A DNA stretch of 25,173 bases. It comes from Myxococcales bacterium. Lineage in GTDB: Bacteria > Myxococcota > Polyangia > Polyangiales > Polyangiaceae. Each line of letters starts with the position of its first letter. The stretch's first letter is position 1. The notes under the pieces are model-generated. The model saw only the letters and a program-made list of their open reading frames with translations, had not been told where the DNA came from and searched no databases. Below, piece by piece: positions 14,926 through 22,859 of the stretch. The stretch is taken from NCBI GenBank assembly GCA_003151595.1, contig PLXW01000057.1, positions 87,803 to 112,975 of the forward strand. The letters run 5' to 3'. A program made the translations under genes and the position numbers.

Positions 14926-15810
14926 ATGGAGAGCTTCGTGTTTCCGCCGCCGCTTGCGCCGGGCGATCGCGTGCATGTGGTCGCGCCATCCAGCCCGTTT
15001 CCCCGCGCGGACCTCCTTCGCGGCCTCGGGTGGGTGCGCGATCGGTACGAGATCGTCGCCCGGACGTCGCTGCTCGATCGCACCGGGTATCTCGCGGGGT
15101 CGGACGAGTCGCGGGCCCGCGCGCTCGGCGAGGCGATGCGCGACCCTAAAGCCAAGGCGATCGTGATCGCGCGGGGAGGGTACGGAGCGACGAGGATCGT
15201 CAATCGCCTTCCGTGGGACGAGCTCGCGCGGGCGCCGAAGTGGATCGTGGGGTTCAGTGACGTAACGGCGCTCCACGCCGAAGCGATGGCGCGCAGGATC
15301 GCGTCGGTGCACGCGCCGAACGTGACGGGGCTCGCGGCGATCCATCCGTGGACCCGCGCGTGCTTTCTTCGCGCCGTGGAGCGTCCGCGCGCTCCCGTTG
15401 AATGGTGCAATCTGCACGTTATTCGAGCGGGAAGCGCCGAAGGATCGCTCGTCGGCGGGAACCTTTCGCTGGTGTGCGCCATGGCCGCGGCCGGCCGTTG
15501 GCACGCGCCCGACGGAGCCATCCTCGCGCTCGAGGACGTGACCGAGCGGCCGTATCGAATCGACCGCATGCTCACGTCGCTCCGCCTCGGCGGACACGTG
15601 GCGCGCCTCGCGGGGATCGTTCTGGGCGAATTCACGCAATGCGAGCCTGGACCTGACGGCGTCGCGGCGGCTGACGTGCTGGCATCGCTCACGCGCGACC
15701 TCGGCATCCCGGTCGTCGCCGGCGCGCCGTTCGGTCACGGCGCGAGGAACGACGCCTTCACGCTCGGCGCCCGCGCGCGCATCGACGGCGATCGCGTCGT
15801 CGTGGGCTGA
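14926..15810 (+). CDS. ldcA: LD-carboxypeptidase / MccF-like serine peptidase (family S66)
   Basis: A 294-residue S66 peptidase. Members cut the L,D bond that releases terminal D-Ala from muropeptide tetrapeptides in peptidoglycan recycling; MccF relatives cleave aminoacyl-nucleotide antibiotics. The N-terminal domain has APGDRVHVVAPSSP (11-24) and ARGGYGATR (82-90). The Ser nucleophile is Ser111 in GFSDVT, and the C-terminal domain supplies Glu203 in LEDV and His271 in GHG, so the triad is complete. The length is typical of the family. There is no signal peptide, so it is probably cytoplasmic. The start at 14926 has a strong Shine-Dalgarno; it is divergent from the acyltransferase operon (75-base gap) and ends 7 bases from the convergent TPR gene. 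LdcA and MccF cannot be separated by motifs alone; I prefer muropeptide recycling. Confidence 0.88.
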   Translation: MESFVFPPPLAPGDRVHVVAPSSPFPRADLLRGLGWVRDRYEIVARTSLLDRTGYLAGSDESRARALGEAMRDPKAKAIVIARGGYGATRIVNRLPWDELARAPKWIVGFSDVTALHAEAMARRIASVHAPNVTGLAAIHPWTRACFLRAVERPRAPVEWCNLHVIRAGSAEGSLVGGNLSLVCAMAAAGRWHAPDGAILALEDVTERPYRIDRMLTSLRLGGHVARLAGIVLGEFTQCEPGPDGVAAADVLASLTRDLGIPVVAGAPFGHGARNDAFTLGARARIDGDRVVVG

Positions 15811-15817
15811 CGAGCGC

Positions 15818-18800
15818 CTAGGTTCGCGGAAGCGGCGGCGGAACGGTCCGGCGCGACTTGGGCTTCTCGCCCTCGTCCGTCGGGTCGACCTGGCTCCCGG
15901 CTTCGGTCTTCTCGTGTGTCTCGTCGAGCGCGATGAGATCATCGAGCTCTTCGGTGTGGAGGAGCTCGTCGTCGCTCACATCCTCCGCCGAATCGAGTGG
16001 GTGGGGGATGGGCGCGACGTTCGTCACCGCCACTTCGTGTGCGTGCTGCGGGCGCGCTGCGGTCGCTTCGAGCATCGAGTCGTCGAAGGTGGCGACCTCG
16101 TTGGTCGATCCGAAATCCTCGCTCCCGTCGCTCGTGGTCGAGTCCTCGAAGGCGCGTGCCTGGGCCGGCATGCGCCCCTGGCTCGACGTCGGATCCTGCG
16201 GCGCGCTCGTGTAGACGCCGTCGCTCGGCGTTTGGGGCGGGGGGGCCGAGACGTGGTCGTCGACGCCCGTGTGACTCGGCTCGTCGCGTTCCTCTTCGGC
16301 CTTCGAGAGCGCGCTCATCGTCGCTTCGTCTTGCGACGATCGGAACCACACGTCCTTGGGACGCTCCGCGCGCGCCGCCGACGAGGGCGCTTCCGGAATG
16401 GGCTTCACGGCCGACACGACCGACGCGGTGGGCGCGTCGTCGAGGCTGGCGGTGGTCTCCGGGGGCTCGTCGAGCGTCTCGGATTCGCGAATGCGCTGCG
16501 CTTGCGCGATCTCTCCGCTGGGCGACGCCGTCTCAAGCGTCGACGACGGCTTCGACTCGGGCGCCTCTTCGATCTTCGCCGTTGCCGGCACGCCAGTGAT
16601 CGATGCCGCGACCTTCGGCGGCGCGTAGGCGTCGCTCGCGTCGGGATCGGGCCGCTTCAGCATGTTCTGCTTCGCGCGCTCGAGCCCGGCGGTCGCTTCC
16701 GCGTCGCCCGATTTCATGCGGAGCACGCGCCGCCAGGCGTCGGCCGCTTCGCGCGCGTCGGTCAGCTGCTCTTCCCACATCCGCGCGACCTTCCGAGCCA
16801 GCTCGGCGCGCGCGTTCATGTCCTTGCCGCGGAGGATCTGATCTTCGTAGAGCTGCACCATCCCGCGGTAATCGCCGAGCTCCATGAGCAGCGACGAGAG
16901 CTCCTCCATCACGGCCTGATCGGTCGGCGAGAGATCGTGGAGCTTCTTGAGATCCGTGGCCGCGCCGGCCTTGTCGTCCATGTGCTCGCGGCGAATTTTC
17001 GCGCGGCGCGCCAGGAGCTGCCGGACGAGCGGGCCGTCGAACACTTCGCTGAGCGCGTGCGAGAGCGCCGCTTCGCTGCGACGCGGATCAGCGACCTCTT
17101 CGCCGAGCCCCTCGAGCGCATCGAGCGTCATCACATCGACGTGCGCCACGAGCGCGTCGCCGAGCCACGCGAACGCCTGCTCGACGTCGTTCAGATCGCG
17201 GTGCGCCATCGACGCCGCGCGCCGAAGGAGCGCCCCGCGCGTCCGACCGCCGTCGCGCGCGCCCTGTCCCCCTTGCGCCATCGCCGTGCACAGCGCGCGT
17301 CGCAGCTTCTCGCCGCCGGTCGCGCGATCTCCGTCGCGCGCCGTCGTCTCGAGCAGCGCCAGCGTGTCGTCCGTCGGAGCGCCGGTGAGCGCGAGCTCGA
17401 AGAACCCACGCGCCCGATCCATGGCGCCCTTCGACGCCGCGACTTGCGACGCGCGAGCGAGCGCCCGCGTCCGGTCGACCGGCGTCTTGCATCGCGAGAC
17501 CTGTCGCTCGTAGAGGTCGACGACCTCGTACGGCTTCCCCGCGATCTGCGAGAGCCTCTCCAGCAGCGGTTCGGCGTCGCCCGGCGTGACGCTGGTGAGC
17601 CCCGCTTCGCCGTGTTGAAGCGCCTCGGCGCGCGGCATCCCTGCCTTCACGCGCACCTCGGCCTGCCGAACGAGCTCGTTGGCGCGGTCGGCGCCCATGA
17701 GATCGCGCGCGAGAAGATCATGCGCGAACGACAGCGCGTCGTGGTCCGACGTCTTCGCCGCGAGGTCCTCGAGCTTCTCGGCCAGCGGGCGATCGCCCCC
17801 CTTGGACCGAACGATCTCGATGGCCACACGCGCGGCGTCCTGATCGCGTCCGACTTCGACGAAGCGATCGAACGCGCCGCGAAGCTGCGCGGTGCGTTCC
17901 TGGCCGTGCTTGGCCTCGAACCACCACTCGACCAGCTTCTGCGCGACGATCCCTTTCCATCCGAGCCGATCGCCGAGCTCGACGTACGCCGTGCGAATTC
18001 CGGCGTCGCCCACGTCGGCCAGCTCGGTCAACGCCGCCAGCGCTTCGTCACCGCGATCGAGCTTGTCGGCCAGGATGCCGGCGAGCTTCTTCGTCATCGC
18101 GCTCGCTTCGACGTCGTCGGCTTCCACTTCGATCCGGAGCGCGAGGAACTCGGCCACGCGATCCCACTGCTCGGTACGCTCGCAGAGCTCGCACAGGCGC
18201 GTGAGCGCGTCGAAGTCTTCGAGGTCGGCCTTGCGAACGATCTCGAGCGCGCGAATGGCGCTCTTCGGATCGTCGAGCTGCTCGTAGAGGCGCGCCAAGC
18301 GTGCCGCGATCTGTCCGCGCTCGATCGGATCGGCCACGAGCTTCAGCTCACGCTCGAGCGCGTCGGCCGCGGCCCCGAGGTTCTCGCGCGTCTCCTGCAA
18401 ATCGGCGATCGCTTGAAGCGCCGGGCGGCACGTCGAGTCGAGCTCGGACAGGATCGTCTCGTAGCAAGCGATAGCCGTATCGATGTCGCCCACGCCTTCG
18501 GCCAGCAGCTCCGCTTCACGCAGCGCGATCCGCGCCTTGTCGGCCTTGTCGACCGCGATGTTCCCGAGCCGCCGGAGCAGCGTCGCCGCTTCGGTGTGGT
18601 CTTCGCGCTCGACGGCGTAGTCGATCAGCTTCTCCAGCGCTTCGCGGTCGTCGCCGTCCTCGAGCACCTTCAGCCACTGCTCGCGCGCGCCTTCCTTGTC
18701 GTTCAGCTTCGTCGCGAACAACGTCGCCGCCTGCGTGCGGAGGCCCACGCGCTTCGACCGATCGCTCAACCGATCGCCGCGCTTCGCCAGGTGCTGCACG

Positions 18801-21091
18801 AGCTTCGGCCAGGCGTCGTCCGCCGTGTAGCGATCGACGAGCGCGATCGCGTACTCGTCGGCCATAGGATCGAGATCGCTCGCCTGCTCGAGCCGCGCCA
18901 GCGCCCCCGCCTTGTCGCCTTGCTTGAGGAGGAGATCGGCCGCGCGCGCGTAGTGCTGCGCTTGCGCCTTGGGATCGCCCGCGAGGAGCGCGCGCTGAAC
19001 GGCCGCGTTGGACGCCCCCTCCCAACGTTCCGCGGCGCTGAGGCAACGCTCCGCGCTCTCCCACAGCTTGTGGCTCTTCAGCGCATCGGCCGCGTCGCCG
19101 AACGCTTCGCCGGCGCCCGGCAGATCGTTCAGCTGCTCGCGCAGCTCGCCGAGGTGCTCGAGGAGGTTCCCTTTCTGAATCGGGTCTTCGAGCGCCGGCG
19201 CGTGATCGGCGATCGCGCGCGCGGCGAGATCGAGCCTGTCGGCCTTCTCGAACAGCTTCGACGCCGTGGCCACGGCCTGCGCGTCGTCGGGCGTGAGCGC
19301 CGCGATTCGCTGCCACGCCTCGGCGGCAGCGACGAAGTCCTTGCGCTTGGTCTCCTGGAGATTCGCCAGCTTCTTCTCGAGCGAGACCTTCGCTTCCGGA
19401 TCGTGCTCGGCGGTCGCCTCTTGCTCGAGCAGCGAGGCAAGATCATCCCACCGCTGCGACTTGTCGAGCAGGCGCGTGAGCGCCGCGCGCGCCGCTTCGT
19501 CCGCGCGATCGAGCGCGAGCAGCTGCTTCCACGCGCTGATCGCGCCGTCGATGTCGCGCAGGTTCCCTTCGCACAGCCCCGCCACCTCACGCAGCCGCTC
19601 CTTGCGCGCGCCGATGCTGGCGTCGCTGATCGACCCCATCGCTCGCACGCTGCCGAGGAGCACGTCGCGCAGCTGGCCGTAGTCGCGCTTCGTCCGCAGG
19701 TACTCCTCGACCCATGCCAGCGCTTCGGGATGCGCGGGCTCGGAATCGAGCACCTCCTTGTACTTGGCGAACGCTTCCTGCTTCTTCCCCTTGCCCGCGA
19801 GCATCGTCGCCGCGTCGAGCACCCCTTGAAGGCGATCGGCCGGCATCTTTCGCTGCGACTCGGGCACGCCGGCGGGCGCGAACGCCGCGGGCATCGTCCC
19901 GGGAAGCGCGCCGGTCGCCATCTGGCCGGCCGGCTGCTGGGCGGCGAGCGGATACAGATCCTTCAGCTTCTCGGCGGCCTCGTGATCGCCCGCCGCGCGC
20001 AAAGGCTCGAGCACTTCCACCGCGCCGCGATAGTCGCCTGCCGTCTCGTACTGCGCCGCCAGCGCGTGTCGCGCTTCGGTCGCCATCGTGCCGTCCGGAT
20101 TGGCGCGCGCATAGCCGACGTACCGCCCCGCGATCTCGCCGTCGCGACGAAGCGCGCGCGCGTAATAGACGAACAGTTGAAGCGCGCGATCGTGCCCCGG
20201 CTCGATGTCGAGCGCGCCGCCCGCATACGCAACCCCGTGCTCACCGTCGTACGCCTCGGCCAGCGCCACGAGCAGCTCGGCGGCGTGTGACCGCTCCCCT
20301 TGCGGAACGTTCTCGCCCGCGCCGATGCGATCGAGCACCGAGGCCGCGTACTCCTGCTGAAGCGCGGGATCGCTGTCGTCGAGCTGCCGCGCCATTCCCA
20401 ACGCTCGCGTCGCGCCCTGAAGATCGCCCGCGAGCTTCCGCGTCGCCGCTTCGTCGCGAAGGAGCGCGAGACGACGCGCGGGGTCCGGCTCGATCGCCAG
20501 CTCCGCTTCGTACATCGCCAGCGCTTCTTCCCAGGACCCTTGCCCCTTCAAGAGCTCGCGCAGCGAATAGATCGCCAGCGCGCTCTGCGGATCGAGCTCG
20601 ATCGCGCGGCGGTAGTTCTCGATCGCCTTCTTCGGTTGCGTGAGCGGCGCGTCGCTCCACAAGCGCCCCAGCTCTTCGTGCATCCCCGCGAGCTCGCCGC
20701 GAATCGCGGGCTGCGACGGCAACAGCGCTCCCAGCGCCTTGCTCCGGCGATCGAGCAACGCGACCAGCGCCTTCACGTCCCCCTTGTCGCGATAGAGCTG
20801 CGCGAGCCGCTCGGCTGCGACCTGCTGCGTGGGATCCTTGTCGATCGCCATCATCAGCACGCGCGCCGCGCGATGCGCATCTCCGAGCGTCGTCGACCAA
20901 ACGTTGGCCGCCTCGCTCAGCCAGTGGGCGGCGTACGCAGGGTCATGCGTCTCGTTGCCGACCTTTTCCAACATGAACGCGTACGACTTCGGATCCGCCT
21001 CACCTGCGCTATGCGCGTAGGCGAGCGCCTCTTCATCGTGCGGATTGGCGACGAGCCTCTGTACGAGCGCGTCCATCTCGCTGGGATCCAT
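15818..21091 (-). CDS. giant tetratricopeptide-repeat protein with disordered C-terminal tail
   Basis: A 1757-residue protein without signal peptide or membrane segment, so probably cytoplasmic. From the N-terminus to about residue 1480 it is a near-continuous array of helix-pair repeats of TPR type. Examples are NYRRAIELDPQSALAIYSL, KYKEVLDSEPAHPEALAW, CYETILSELDSTCRPALQA and AWRRVLRMKSGDAEATAG, with typical small/large/aromatic spacing. Residues from about 1485 to the end form a low-complexity tail rich in Ser, Thr, Pro, Glu and Asp, with an acidic stretch (DVSDDELLHTEELDDLIALDE) before a basic, proline-rich end (SRRTVPPPLPRT). It probably acts as a scaffold. The ATG at 21091 starts 77 bases after the kinase stop on the same strand, so the pair could be co-transcribed. 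The Ser/Thr-rich tail is a possible kinase target; this is inference. A long antisense open frame over this gene is a GC artefact. Confidence 0.9.
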   Translation of the reverse strand: MDPSEMDALVQRLVANPHDEEALAYAHSAGEADPKSYAFMLEKVGNETHDPAYAAHWLSEAANVWSTTLGDAHRAARVLMMAIDKDPTQQVAAERLAQLYRDKGDVKALVALLDRRSKALGALLPSQPAIRGELAGMHEELGRLWSDAPLTQPKKAIENYRRAIELDPQSALAIYSLRELLKGQGSWEEALAMYEAELAIEPDPARRLALLRDEAATRKLAGDLQGATRALGMARQLDDSDPALQQEYAASVLDRIGAGENVPQGERSHAAELLVALAEAYDGEHGVAYAGGALDIEPGHDRALQLFVYYARALRRDGEIAGRYVGYARANPDGTMATEARHALAAQYETAGDYRGAVEVLEPLRAAGDHEAAEKLKDLYPLAAQQPAGQMATGALPGTMPAAFAPAGVPESQRKMPADRLQGVLDAATMLAGKGKKQEAFAKYKEVLDSEPAHPEALAWVEEYLRTKRDYGQLRDVLLGSVRAMGSISDASIGARKERLREVAGLCEGNLRDIDGAISAWKQLLALDRADEAARAALTRLLDKSQRWDDLASLLEQEATAEHDPEAKVSLEKKLANLQETKRKDFVAAAEAWQRIAALTPDDAQAVATASKLFEKADRLDLAARAIADHAPALEDPIQKGNLLEHLGELREQLNDLPGAGEAFGDAADALKSHKLWESAERCLSAAERWEGASNAAVQRALLAGDPKAQAQHYARAADLLLKQGDKAGALARLEQASDLDPMADEYAIALVDRYTADDAWPKLVQHLAKRGDRLSDRSKRVGLRTQAATLFATKLNDKEGAREQWLKVLEDGDDREALEKLIDYAVEREDHTEAATLLRRLGNIAVDKADKARIALREAELLAEGVGDIDTAIACYETILSELDSTCRPALQAIADLQETRENLGAAADALERELKLVADPIERGQIAARLARLYEQLDDPKSAIRALEIVRKADLEDFDALTRLCELCERTEQWDRVAEFLALRIEVEADDVEASAMTKKLAGILADKLDRGDEALAALTELADVGDAGIRTAYVELGDRLGWKGIVAQKLVEWWFEAKHGQERTAQLRGAFDRFVEVGRDQDAARVAIEIVRSKGGDRPLAEKLEDLAAKTSDHDALSFAHDLLARDLMGADRANELVRQAEVRVKAGMPRAEALQHGEAGLTSVTPGDAEPLLERLSQIAGKPYEVVDLYERQVSRCKTPVDRTRALARASQVAASKGAMDRARGFFELALTGAPTDDTLALLETTARDGDRATGGEKLRRALCTAMAQGGQGARDGGRTRGALLRRAASMAHRDLNDVEQAFAWLGDALVAHVDVMTLDALEGLGEEVADPRRSEAALSHALSEVFDGPLVRQLLARRAKIRREHMDDKAGAATDLKKLHDLSPTDQAVMEELSSLLMELGDYRGMVQLYEDQILRGKDMNARAELARKVARMWEEQLTDAREAADAWRRVLRMKSGDAEATAGLERAKQNMLKRPDPDASDAYAPPKVAASITGVPATAKIEEAPESKPSSTLETASPSGEIAQAQRIRESETLDEPPETTASLDDAPTASVVSAVKPIPEAPSSAARAERPKDVWFRSSQDEATMSALSKAEEERDEPSHTGVDDHVSAPPPQTPSDGVYTSAPQDPTSSQGRMPAQARAFEDSTTSDGSEDFGSTNEVATFDDSMLEATAARPQHAHEVAVTNVAPIPHPLDSAEDVSDDELLHTEELDDLIALDETHEKTEAGSQVDPTDEGEKPKSRRTVPPPLPRT

Positions 21092-21128
21092 CTCGCGCGG
21101 ACGTTAGCACCGGGGCGCTTTTCCTAGC

Positions 21129-21169
21129 AATCTCGGGAACAGACGATTCGCTTTGAGATTCCCGGGATT
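21129..21169. other. imperfect inverted repeat between kinase and TPR genes
   Basis: AATCTCGGGAA (21129-21139) and TTCCCGGGATT (21159-21169) pair over 11 positions with one mismatch and a 19-base loop. In the minus-strand transcript this hairpin overlaps the last base of the kinase TAA stop and fills the gap before the TPR gene. There is no T-run, so attenuation or mRNA processing is more likely than full termination. A protein-binding site is also possible. Confidence 0.42.
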
Positions 21170-22719
21170 TATTCGAAGAGACCGTAGTGCCCGCTCGCCG
21201 AGGTGGCCGGCGTGGGGGGCTGCGGCTTCGAATGCGAGGGCTCGTGACGCGGCGAAGGCTGCGGAGAAGGAGACGACCCACGCGCTCGCGGGAGGTCGGC
21301 GACGTTCGCTTCGGGGATGGGGCGGCCGGTCGATGTCGCGCTGGGCGCGGCGGTGGCGAGGGCGCCCGTTGGGGGGGGGACCGGCGGAATCGTCGACTCG
21401 TGAGGGGTCTCGCGGGTGAGGACCGGCGCGCGCGGAGAGGACGGGGCGCGAGTGCCGAAGATGACCGCTGCGACGACCGCGATGGCGATCGCCGCGCCGA
21501 CGATCCCGAACAACGTGCGCTTCCGCGGCCGCCCGACCCCGGCCGCGATCTGCAAGCTCTCGGTCGACGACGGCAGGTTCGACAGATACCCGTCCGACAT
21601 CGGCGGCGAGGGGACCGGGACCGCGAAGTTGGGCGCACCTCCGATGGGCGGGAGCTGCGGAATCGTCAGCAGCCCTGGCGGGGGAGGGGTGGACCCCGAC
21701 GCGACCGAGACCCGCACGCCGCTCGTGGTCGACGAGAGGTTCATCGCCCGCGCCAGCTCCTGGCTCATCGCCTCGGCGCTGGCCGGTCGCTGGTGCGGCT
21801 CCTTGGAGAGGATGCGCATCACGACTTCGTCGAGCGCGGGGGGGATGTTCGCTTGCGGCGCCGACTCGATGGGGCGCTTCGGCGGCGTCTTGATGTGGCG
21901 CGCCATCACGACGATGGCGTCGTCGTCCGTGAACGGCGGGCGCCCGGTGAGCATGTGATAGAGGATGACGCCCAGCGAGTAGAGATCACTGCGCGCGTCG
22001 AGGGGCTTGCCCTGCGCTTGCTCAGGCGACATGTACCGCGGCGTTCCGAACACCGTGCCGGCCTGCGTCTCGACGGCGTTCATGGGCGCGTCGTCGTCGA
22101 GCAGCATCTTGGCGATGCCGAAGTCGACGACCTTCACCGCCTCTTCGTGCTTCCGCGCGCCGCTCTCGTCGGTCATCACCGATCGCGCGAAGAACAGATT
22201 GTCCGGCTTGAGATCGCGATGGATGATCCCCTTGGCGTGCGCTTCGGTCAGCGAGCGGAGCGCCTGCCGGCAGACGTCGACGGCGGCTTCGGGGCCCAGG
22301 CGCTTCTCGCGCTGAAGGCGCTGGCCGACCGACTCTCCTTCGAGGAGCTCCATCGCCAGGAAGAAGTCGCCGTTGTCGGCTTGCCCGAAGTCGAACACGG
22401 TGACCGTGTGCGGAGAGGCGAGGAGGCTGTTGGCGCGCGCCTCGCGAAGGAAGCGCGCGCGTGACCCTTCATCGAGCGCGCGATCGCTGCGCAGGATCTT
22501 GATGGCCACGTTCCGGCCCATCGCGTGCTGCTTGGCCCGGTAGACGGTCCCCATCGAGCCTGCGCCGAGCTTCGCTTCGATCGTGAAACGACCGTCGAGC
22601 ACGCGCCCGATCATCGGGTCGGCGTCGCGCGCCGCGGGCTGCGCACCAGACACGACCGCATCGCCTCCGCGGTTGGACGCGGGCGGATCGGCTGCCTTTC
22701 GTGCCGTCGGTTGAGACAA
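21169..22719 (-). CDS. transmembrane Hanks-type Ser/Thr protein kinase (PknB-like)
   Basis: A 516-residue kinase. After a 36-residue polar leader comes a full catalytic domain (about 37-315): Gly loop LGAGSMG (51-57), VAIK with Lys74, HRDLKPDN (167-174), DFG (199-201), an activation loop GTVFGTPRYMSPE (221-233) with phosphorylatable Thr, DARSDLYSLG and a C-lobe ending near RPASAEAM. An insert of about ten residues (VMTDESGARK) lies between the catalytic loop and DFG. A Pro-rich juxtamembrane stretch precedes one membrane segment (about 400-420, LFGIVGAAIAIAVVAAVIF). The 95-residue outer tail is rich in Pro/Ser/Thr with no recognised sensor domain. The start is a TTG at 22719, preceded by AGGAAAGAAGAG (22731-22720). 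The upstream kinase gene ends with a terminator, so this gene likely has its own promoter. Confidence 0.94.
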   Translation of the reverse strand: MSQPTARKAADPPASNRGGDAVVSGAQPAARDADPMIGRVLDGRFTIEAKLGAGSMGTVYRAKQHAMGRNVAIKILRSDRALDEGSRARFLREARANSLLASPHTVTVFDFGQADNGDFFLAMELLEGESVGQRLQREKRLGPEAAVDVCRQALRSLTEAHAKGIIHRDLKPDNLFFARSVMTDESGARKHEEAVKVVDFGIAKMLLDDDAPMNAVETQAGTVFGTPRYMSPEQAQGKPLDARSDLYSLGVILYHMLTGRPPFTDDDAIVVMARHIKTPPKRPIESAPQANIPPALDEVVMRILSKEPHQRPASAEAMSQELARAMNLSSTTSGVRVSVASGSTPPPPGLLTIPQLPPIGGAPNFAVPVPSPPMSDGYLSNLPSSTESLQIAAGVGRPRKRTLFGIVGAAIAIAVVAAVIFGTRAPSSPRAPVLTRETPHESTIPPVPPPTGALATAAPSATSTGRPIPEANVADLPRARGSSPSPQPSPRHEPSHSKPQPPTPATSASGHYGLFE

Positions 22720-22731
22720 CTCTTCTTTCCT
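22720..22731 (-). promoter_or_regulatory. Shine-Dalgarno supporting the TTG start of the kinase
   Basis: On the minus strand AGGAAAGAAGAG runs directly into the TTG at 22719, with AGGA eight bases before it. No ATG or GTG with comparable support exists nearby in frame. Confidence 0.5.
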
Positions 22732-22829
22732 ATGGTCGCGCGGGCCGCCGAGGGACGCAAGGTTCGACGGTTCTTGCCTACACGCAGGTCTCGTTCACGT
22801 CGCTTCAGGCTGAGGAAAAAGGGTGAAGG

Positions 22830-22859
22830 AAAAAACGGAGCCTACTGGTCAATGCCCCG
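22830..22859 (-). terminator. intrinsic terminator of the edge kinase gene
   Basis: Reading the minus strand, CGGGGC pairs with GCTCCG (one G-U wobble) around a 12-base loop, followed directly by six Ts (22835-22830) and a second T5 run shortly after. The loop contains the TGA stop of the kinase at 22849. It is the only hairpin-plus-T-run in the window and separates the two kinase genes. Confidence 0.62.

Noticed and set aside
15914..20290. A 1458-codon open frame on the plus strand opposite the giant TPR gene
   Set aside because: It is Arg/Leu/Glu-rich with no domain. It is the mirror of GC-rich third-position bias in the real minus-strand gene, which has clear TPR repeats.
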